From Parabacteroides distasonis (GTDB lineage Bacteria > Bacteroidota > Bacteroidia > Bacteroidales > Tannerellaceae), in contig NZ_SRYM01000040.1 in assembly GCF_004793765.1 (NCBI RefSeq), positions 1 through 37,999 on the forward strand: a DNA stretch of 37,999 nucleotides. The letters run 5' to 3'. Below the pieces are notes generated by a model. It had not been told where the DNA came from. It did not search any database and saw only the letters and a program-made list of their open reading frames with translations. Shown one piece after another: positions 33,609-37,999 of the stretch (the first letter of the stretch is position 1; every line of letters starts with the position of its first letter). Both the position numbers and the translations under genes were made by a program.

Positions 33609-33616
33609 CAAATGTA
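33609..33616 (-). promoter_or_regulatory. TAnnTTTG promoter box of kdgK-eda-uxaC
   Basis: The minus strand reads TACATTTG, a perfect -7 match, ending 24 bp before the kdgK ATG at 33584. No operator-like dyad was recognised around it. Confidence 0.65.
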
Positions 33617-33671
33617 AGGGTTTATTCTGAATAATGTATACGTGTGTGCGAAAACATAGACTTTGGAAAAA

Positions 33672-33710
33672 CAAAAAAGCCGCTAGTCCCAAACGGATGC
33701 GGCTTTTTTG
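33672..33710 (-). terminator. Strong intrinsic terminator, symmetric
   Basis: CAAAAAAGCCGC (33672-33683) pairs perfectly with GCGGCTTTTTTG (33699-33710), a 12-bp stem with A6/T6 on either side, so it works in both directions. On the minus strand it would end dus transcripts and anything started from the box at 33795-33802. Confidence 0.9.
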
Positions 33711-33788
33711 CTCCTCAATGAAACAATCTCACGATTCCCCCCTTGCAAAGACTTGTTAACCTTAGATCTAAAATACTATGAAAAAAAC
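33673..33788 (-). ncRNA. Candidate minus-strand small RNA between dus and kdgK
   Basis: A perfect TATATTTG box (33802-33795) points left and a strong terminator ends at about 33672, defining a transcript of about 115 nt with no convincing ORF. It includes TAGATCTAAGGTTAACAA (33770-33753) and a short stem capped by GTGA (about 33735-33724). Both features recur at the window end (37999-37952). Alternatively it is only the trailer of dus. Confidence 0.35.
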
Positions 33789-33794
33789 TCGATG

Positions 33795-33802
33795 CAAATA
33801 TA
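33795..33802 (-). promoter_or_regulatory. TAnnTTTG box with no gene of its own
   Basis: The minus strand reads TATATTTG. It lies 90 bp downstream of the dus stop and upstream of the terminator at 33672-33710, so it cannot easily serve kdgK. It is also one arm of a CAAATAT/ATATTTG inverted repeat (33795-33801 and 33828-33834). Confidence 0.45.
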
Positions 33803-33892
33803 AGGGGTTTTATAATATGCGGCAATAATATTTGTAACATTTTATTGCGAAAATATCACAAAAAGGTTTCAATTTGATATATATCAAGCTTG

Positions 33893-34882
33893 TTATTCTA
33901 AAATTCCGTACTTTTTAGGGATATTGTTCATGATCTCGAATAATTCGTTAACAGTTTCCGCACGTAGCATGGCGATCCGTGTTTGCTTGAAATCGGTAAT
34001 ACCCTTGAAGAGTGGAGTAGCTGCTAGATGACGACGAATATGTAAGATCCCCCTGCGTTCGTCTAATCGTTCCACGCTTTGCTCCACTTGTTTTTTTAGA
34101 ATATCCAGATACCAAGAGAAAGGCTCTTGTGGCAATAATTCCCCGGTCGTAAGATAGTGTTTTACCTCTCGGAAAATCCAAGGGCGACCTATGCTAGCTC
34201 TACCGATCATTACGGCGTCTACGCCATAGTCCTCGAAACGCTGTTTGCATATCTCGGCGGAAGTCACGTCACCATTCCCGATGATAGGGATTTGCATACG
34301 AGGGTTATTTTTAACGGCACCGATCAAGGTCCAGTCCGCCTCGCCTGTGTACATTTGCGCCCGTGTGCGTCCGTGGATGGAGAGGGCGGTAATACCGCAG
34401 TCCTGTAGTTGCTCGGCCAGATCCACGATAATGCGGTTGTCGGCATCCCATCCTAAACGGGTTTTCACTGTGACGGGGATGTTCACGGCTCTCACCACTT
34501 CTCTCGTGATCTCCAGCATCAACGGGATATTGCGTAGCATGCCAGCCCCAGCTCCCTTGCCCGCTACTTTCTTTACGGGGCAACCAAAGTTTATATCTAG
34601 AATATCCGGACGAGCTTCCTCGCAAATACGTGCGGCCTCTACCATCGAGGCTCCGTCCTTGCCGTAAATCTGGATAGCGACCGGACGTTCGTCATCGGAG
34701 ACATTTAGTTTTTGTTGTGTTTTGTTCACATTGCGGATCAACGCATCGCTCGATACGAACTCCGTATATACCATGTCCGCCCCGAAGCGTTTGCACATTA
34801 AACGAAACGAGATATCTGTCACGTCCTCCATCGGAGCCAAGAATATCGGACGTTCCCCTAAATCTATTGAACCAATTTTCAT
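33893..34882 (-). CDS. dus: tRNA-dihydrouridine synthase (DusB-like)
   Basis: The 329-aa flavoenzyme reduces uridine to dihydrouridine in tRNA. It has the FMN-binding TIM barrel with APMEDVTDISFR, YTEFVSSDAL, VAIQIYGKD, the catalytic-cysteine strip DINFGCPVKKVAGKGAGAG (Cys101), VKTRLGWD, IHGRTRAQMYTG and IGNGDVTS, then a C-terminal helical tRNA-binding domain. The length is typical of DusB. It is a single-gene unit with a TAnnTTTG box at 34913-34920 and a terminator at 33672-33710. Confidence 0.95.
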   Translation of the reverse strand: MKIGSIDLGERPIFLAPMEDVTDISFRLMCKRFGADMVYTEFVSSDALIRNVNKTQQKLNVSDDERPVAIQIYGKDGASMVEAARICEEARPDILDINFGCPVKKVAGKGAGAGMLRNIPLMLEITREVVRAVNIPVTVKTRLGWDADNRIIVDLAEQLQDCGITALSIHGRTRAQMYTGEADWTLIGAVKNNPRMQIPIIGNGDVTSAEICKQRFEDYGVDAVMIGRASIGRPWIFREVKHYLTTGELLPQEPFSWYLDILKKQVEQSVERLDERRGILHIRRHLAATPLFKGITDFKQTRIAMLRAETVNELFEIMNNIPKKYGILE

Positions 34883-34912
34883 ACCTTTTGTTTGCTAACT
34901 AAATAGAAATTA

Positions 34913-34920
34913 CAAAAGTA
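34913..34920 (-). promoter_or_regulatory. TAnnTTTG promoter box of dus
   Basis: The minus strand reads TACTTTTG, a perfect -7 match, ending 30 bp before the dus ATG at 34882. Confidence 0.6.
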
Positions 34921-35116
34921 CTTCTTTTTTGGGAATAGTTCTTACATCTCGTAAGATGATCGATGGATGGAACAGGCGTTTTTAATAATCCGGATCATTA
35001 TTGATAGAGTTCGGATTGCCCCGCTTTATTTAGGATCTTGTGCTTTTCGAGCTGGAACTATTCTTTCATGATGGGATGGAGGATTTGTGTTTTAAGATCT
35101 TCTCAAATATTATTCG

Positions 35117-35124
35117 TACCTTTG
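35117..35124 (+). promoter_or_regulatory. TAnnTTTG promoter box of the U32-thioesterase-dprA run
   Basis: TACCTTTG is a perfect -7 match, ending 26 bp before the TTG start at 35151. The rest of the 268-bp gap from dus holds a distant 9-bp inverted repeat (34933-34941 and 35055-35063) and no gene. Confidence 0.65.
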
Positions 35125-35150
35125 CGTTTGTAATATAAAAATATATAACC

Positions 35151-36410
35151 TTGAAAGAGAAGGATTTTGAAATAATGGCGCCTGTCGGTTCCTATGAATC
35201 GTTGATGGCGGCTATACAAGGAGGGGCCGACTCCATTTATTTCGGTATCGAAGGATTAAATATGCGTTCTCGCTCGTCGAATAATTTTACGACGGAAGAT
35301 TTGCGTAAGATCGTCGCTATTTGCCAAGAACATGCTATCAAGAGTTATCTCACGGTTAATACGGTCATTTATGGTGAGGATCTTCCGTTGATGCGGGAAA
35401 TTATAGATGCCGCTAAGGATGCGGGTGTCTCCGCCATTATCGCCGCCGATGTGGCCGCTATGAATTATGCGAATAGCATCGGGCAAGAGGTGCACTTATC
35501 CACGCAATTGAATATCTCGAACGTGGAGGCGTTGAAGTTTTACGCCCGCTTCGCCGATGTGGTCGTATTGGCTCGCGAATTGAACTTAAAGCAGGTGCAT
35601 GAGATTTCTCAGGAGATCGTGAAGCAGCAGATCAAAGGCCCGAAAGGGGAATTGATCCGCATAGAGATGTTCGCTCACGGGGCCTTGTGCATGGCCGTGT
35701 CCGGTAAATGCTATTTGAGTTTGCATGAGATGAACGCTTCCGCAAATCGGGGGGCTTGCATGCAAATTTGTCGTCGTGCCTATACGGTGCATGATAAGGA
35801 TAGCCAGATCGAGCTGGATGTGGAGAATCAGTATATCATGTCGCCGAAAGACTTGAAGACGATTCATTTCATGAATAAGATGATGGATGCCGGAGTACGT
35901 GTGTTCAAACTGGAGGGGCGTGCCCGCGGGCCGGAGTATGTGCGTCTCGTGACCGAATGTTATAAAGAGGCAGTCAAGGCCTATTGCGAAGGTACCTTCG
36001 ATGAGGAGAAGGTTGCGGTTTGGGACGAGCGTTTGCGCAGGGTCTTTAATCGCGGTTTCTGGGATGGCTACTATCTGGGACAACGATTGGGTGAATGGAG
36101 CAGTAAATATGGTTCCGGTGCTACCCGTAAGAAAGTGTACGTGGCACGGGGTATCAAATACTTCAGCGGAATCGGTGTCGCCGAGTTTGAGATGGAGTCC
36201 GGTTCCTTGAGAGTAGGCGATGAGATCTTGGTAACGGGTCCCACGACCGGAGCTGTTATGCAGACCGTCGATGAGATCCGGGTAGACCTGAAACCGGTGG
36301 AGGAGACCGTGAAAGGGGAACGCTTCTCGATAAAGATGTCCGAGAAGATCCGCCCGTCCGATCGTCTTTATAAAATGGAGAAAGTACAAATCGAAAAAGA
36401 ACTACGATAA
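35151..36410 (+). CDS. U32-family protein (TrhP/RlhA-like)
   Basis: The 419-aa protein belongs to the U32 'peptidase' family, several members of which (TrhP, RlhA) are now known to hydroxylate tRNA or rRNA pyrimidines rather than cut peptides. The N-terminal barrel has EIMAPVGSYESLMAAIQGGADSIYFG; the U32 signature EMFAHGALCMAVSGKCYLS...NRGACMQICRRAY (about residues 175-205) carries four cysteines that may bind an iron-sulfur cluster. The C-terminal beta domain is present. The start is TTG at 35151: KEKDFEI before MAPVG is family-like, and the promoter box is at the right distance; ATG 35175 would trim it. The stop overlaps the next start (TAATG). Confidence 0.9.
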   Translation: MKEKDFEIMAPVGSYESLMAAIQGGADSIYFGIEGLNMRSRSSNNFTTEDLRKIVAICQEHAIKSYLTVNTVIYGEDLPLMREIIDAAKDAGVSAIIAADVAAMNYANSIGQEVHLSTQLNISNVEALKFYARFADVVVLARELNLKQVHEISQEIVKQQIKGPKGELIRIEMFAHGALCMAVSGKCYLSLHEMNASANRGACMQICRRAYTVHDKDSQIELDVENQYIMSPKDLKTIHFMNKMMDAGVRVFKLEGRARGPEYVRLVTECYKEAVKAYCEGTFDEEKVAVWDERLRRVFNRGFWDGYYLGQRLGEWSSKYGSGATRKKVYVARGIKYFSGIGVAEFEMESGSLRVGDEILVTGPTTGAVMQTVDEIRVDLKPVEETVKGERFSIKMSEKIRPSDRLYKMEKVQIEKELR

Positions 36411-36823
36411 TGAAGGAATATATTTTTAAACTGACAGACAAGGTTCGCGATTACGAGTGCGATTTGCAAGGCGTGGTGAATAACTCCAATTACCAGCATT
36501 ATATGGAGCATACCCGGCATGAGTTTTTGGAGTCGTTGGGTGAGAACTTCGGCGCCATGCATGAGAAGGGCATCGATGCTTTTGTGGCCCGTGTGGATAT
36601 CCAGTTCAAGAACTCCTTGCGGAGCGGCGATCGGTATACTTCTTGCCTGAATGTATATAAGAAAGGGGTGAAACTGGTATTCGAGCAAGATATTTACCGG
36701 GAATCCGATGGGGTACTGGCTACTAAAGGAGTCGTGGAATCCGTTGTCGTAGAGAATGGCAAATTAACCAGAGGAGAATATTTCGATGAGATGCTACAGC
36801 GAATAGAATCAAAACAAGCATAA
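36410..36823 (+). CDS. Acyl-CoA thioesterase (YbgC/FadM-type hotdog)
   Basis: The 137-aa protein is a single hotdog domain of the 4HBT type. The signature DLQGVVNNSNYQHYMEHTRHEFLESLG holds the likely catalytic Asp18 and the NY pair that binds the substrate (family motif DxxGVVxxxNYxxYxExxR). It hydrolyses an acyl-CoA or related thioester in the cytoplasm; the chain is not predictable. Its ATG overlaps the U32 stop by one base, and dprA begins immediately after its stop, so the three are cotranscribed. The grouping has no evident metabolic logic. Confidence 0.9.
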   Translation: MKEYIFKLTDKVRDYECDLQGVVNNSNYQHYMEHTRHEFLESLGENFGAMHEKGIDAFVARVDIQFKNSLRSGDRYTSCLNVYKKGVKLVFEQDIYRESDGVLATKGVVESVVVENGKLTRGEYFDEMLQRIESKQA

Positions 36824-37942
36824 ATGACAGACAAACAGATTTACCAAATTGGCCTTACTATGATTAATGGGGTGGGAGATATCCTAGCCCGCCATCTTCT
36901 GGAAGCGTTGGGAGATGCTGAGGCCGTGTTTACGGAAAAACGCCAGTCGCTAGAGAAGATACCAGGTATCGGCGATTCGATTATCACCGAGATTAAGCGG
37001 GCGGATGTGCTCTTACGGGCAGAGAAAGAATTGGCTTTTGCCCAAAAGAACGGTATCTCTATCTATTTCTTGAAAGATATGAATTATCCGGAACGTTTGC
37101 GGGAATGCCCAGACGCTCCGGTTTTATTTTATTTCAAGGGGAATGCGGATTTAAACGCTGCCCATATCATCAGCGTTGTGGGTACTCGTAGGGCCTCCGC
37201 TTATGGACAGGAAGTGACTGAGTGTTTATTGCAGGATTTGTCCGTGATTTTCCCGGATCTATTGGTCGTTAGCGGACTTGCGTATGGCATCGATATTTGT
37301 GCCCATCGGAATGCGTTGAAGAACCAATTGCCCACGGTAGGCGTATTGGCGCATGGTTTGGATCGTATCTATCCTCCCGTGCATCGCTCTACGGCGGTCG
37401 AGATGTTGGAACGGGGAGGTTTATTGACCGACTTCTCTAGCGGGACGAATCCGGATCGGCAGAACTTTATCCGGCGAAACCGGATCGTAGCCGGTCTGAC
37501 GGATGCCACGATCGTTATTGAATCGGCGGAGAAAGGAGGCTCTCTGATTACGGCGGATATCGCTTTCTCATATGGCCGGGATGTCTATGCCTTTCCGGGC
37601 CGGGTGACGGATATCAACTCTAAGGGATGTAATAGCTTAATCCGGCAGAATAAAGGAGGCTTGATTACTTGCGCTGACGATTTAATCATGGCGATGCGTT
37701 GGGATGTCGCTCAAAAGATGGATACGTTACCGATCCAAACCCAATTATTGTTTTCGGAGAACGAGGAGAGCGAACGGATCTTGTCGTTCTTGGAGACGCA
37801 AAAGGAATCTCATATCAATGAATTGTCCGTAGCTTTGAATCTTCCGGTACATCAATTATCTTCTCTGCTCTTTGAGTTGGAATTAGATGGAAAGATAAAA
37901 TCGATGCCGGGAAGCATCTATAAGCGAACGAAACTCCTATAA
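36824..37942 (+). CDS. dprA: DNA-processing protein DprA (Smf)
   Basis: The 372-aa protein has an N-terminal helix-hairpin-helix/SAM-like domain (about 5-65, INGVGDILARHLLEALG, IPGIGDSIITEI), the Rossmann DprA domain (about 105-290, VVGTRRASAYGQEVTE, VSGLAYGIDICAHRNAL, GVLAHGLDRIYPPVH, NFIRRNRIVAGL, KGGSLITADIAFSYGRDVYAFPG) and a C-terminal winged helix (about 315-372). DprA binds incoming single-stranded DNA and loads RecA during transformation; it is also kept in bacteria not known to be competent. The start codon directly follows the thioesterase stop. No other competence gene is in the window. Confidence 0.96.
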   Translation: MTDKQIYQIGLTMINGVGDILARHLLEALGDAEAVFTEKRQSLEKIPGIGDSIITEIKRADVLLRAEKELAFAQKNGISIYFLKDMNYPERLRECPDAPVLFYFKGNADLNAAHIISVVGTRRASAYGQEVTECLLQDLSVIFPDLLVVSGLAYGIDICAHRNALKNQLPTVGVLAHGLDRIYPPVHRSTAVEMLERGGLLTDFSSGTNPDRQNFIRRNRIVAGLTDATIVIESAEKGGSLITADIAFSYGRDVYAFPGRVTDINSKGCNSLIRQNKGGLITCADDLIMAMRWDVAQKMDTLPIQTQLLFSENEESERILSFLETQKESHINELSVALNLPVHQLSSLLFELELDGKIKSMPGSIYKRTKLL

Positions 37943-37949
37943 ATAATTA

Positions 37950-37999
37950 AAGCCTGTCTCACGACAAGCCCTAACCAAACTTTGTTAACCTTAAATCTA
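37950..37999 (-). other. Second copy of the intergenic element also found at 33724-33770
   Basis: TTGTTAACCTTAAATCTA (37982-37999) matches 33753-33770 in 17 of 18 positions, and TCTCACGA (37957-37964) matches 33727-33734, with 17 and 18 bases between the two words. On the minus strand GCTTGTC-GTGA-GACAGGC (37969-37952) forms a stem with one wobble and continues into CTTTAATTATT, so it may also terminate a transcript entering from the right. It is cut by the window edge. Confidence 0.5.

Noticed and set aside
33776-33826. Short + strand peptide after the repeated element (MKKTRCKYKGFYNMRQ)
   Set aside because: Only 16 codons, with no plus-strand TAnnTTTG box before it; the second copy of the element is cut by the window end, so conservation cannot be judged.
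34933-35063. 9-bp inverted repeat between dus and the U32 gene as an invertible element
   Set aside because: The arms are short, there is no recombinase nearby, and the real promoters lie outside it.

Overview
The window reads as chromosome from a Bacteroidota gut commensal, most likely a Parabacteroides (inference from gene content, not from a marker gene). The evidence is several TAnnTTTG promoter boxes (the Bacteroidota sigma-ABfr -7 element) instead of -35/-10 promoters, a SusC/SusD pair with an ECF sigma/FecR switch, a GH92 mannosidase, the long form of IspG, and A/T-rich leaders with few Shine-Dalgarno sites. No rRNA, tRNA or CRISPR was recognised.

Region 1 (1-9536, + strand) is housekeeping: the tail of an unidentified gene, rpoN, a PAP2-like membrane protein, gcvH, purE, ispG, dut, a TPR protein, a DUF4292 lipoprotein and an EnvC-type murein hydrolase activator. 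The last four form a tight run.

Region 2 (9537-15375, + strand) is accessory. A tyrosine recombinase gene, broken by a frameshift, is followed 8 bp later by a 24-bp perfect inverted repeat pair (10593-10616 and 10876-10899) enclosing 259 bp. The segment carries a perfect promoter box facing away from the downstream genes. This has the form of an invertible promoter, here apparently OFF, in front of an HU-like/DUF4469 protein gene and a large secreted C10 cysteine protease. A 12-bp periodic array separates those two genes and two large hairpins close the region.

Region 3 (15388-30371, - strand) is a polysaccharide utilization locus: ECF sigma, FecR anti-sigma, SusC with STN domain, SusD, GH92 alpha-mannosidase, alkaline phosphatase, an MGH1-like (clan GH-G) glycosidase, and a calcineurin-phosphoesterase/GDPD fusion lipoprotein. 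Three copies of the same promoter-like sequence (ATAGGTAGTTT, 10 bases, ATTGTAT) lie before fecR, susC and the GH92 gene and none before the sigma gene, which has a TAnnTTTG box. This defines a probable local ECF regulon. The enzyme set suggests a phosphorylated, mannose-rich glycan or glycolipid.

Region 4 (30444-33584, - strand) is a kdgK-eda-uxaC hexuronate operon. Region 5 (33585-37999) holds a possible minus-strand small RNA with a strong terminator, a tRNA-dihydrouridine synthase (- strand), and a + strand run of a U32-family protein, an acyl-CoA thioesterase and dprA.
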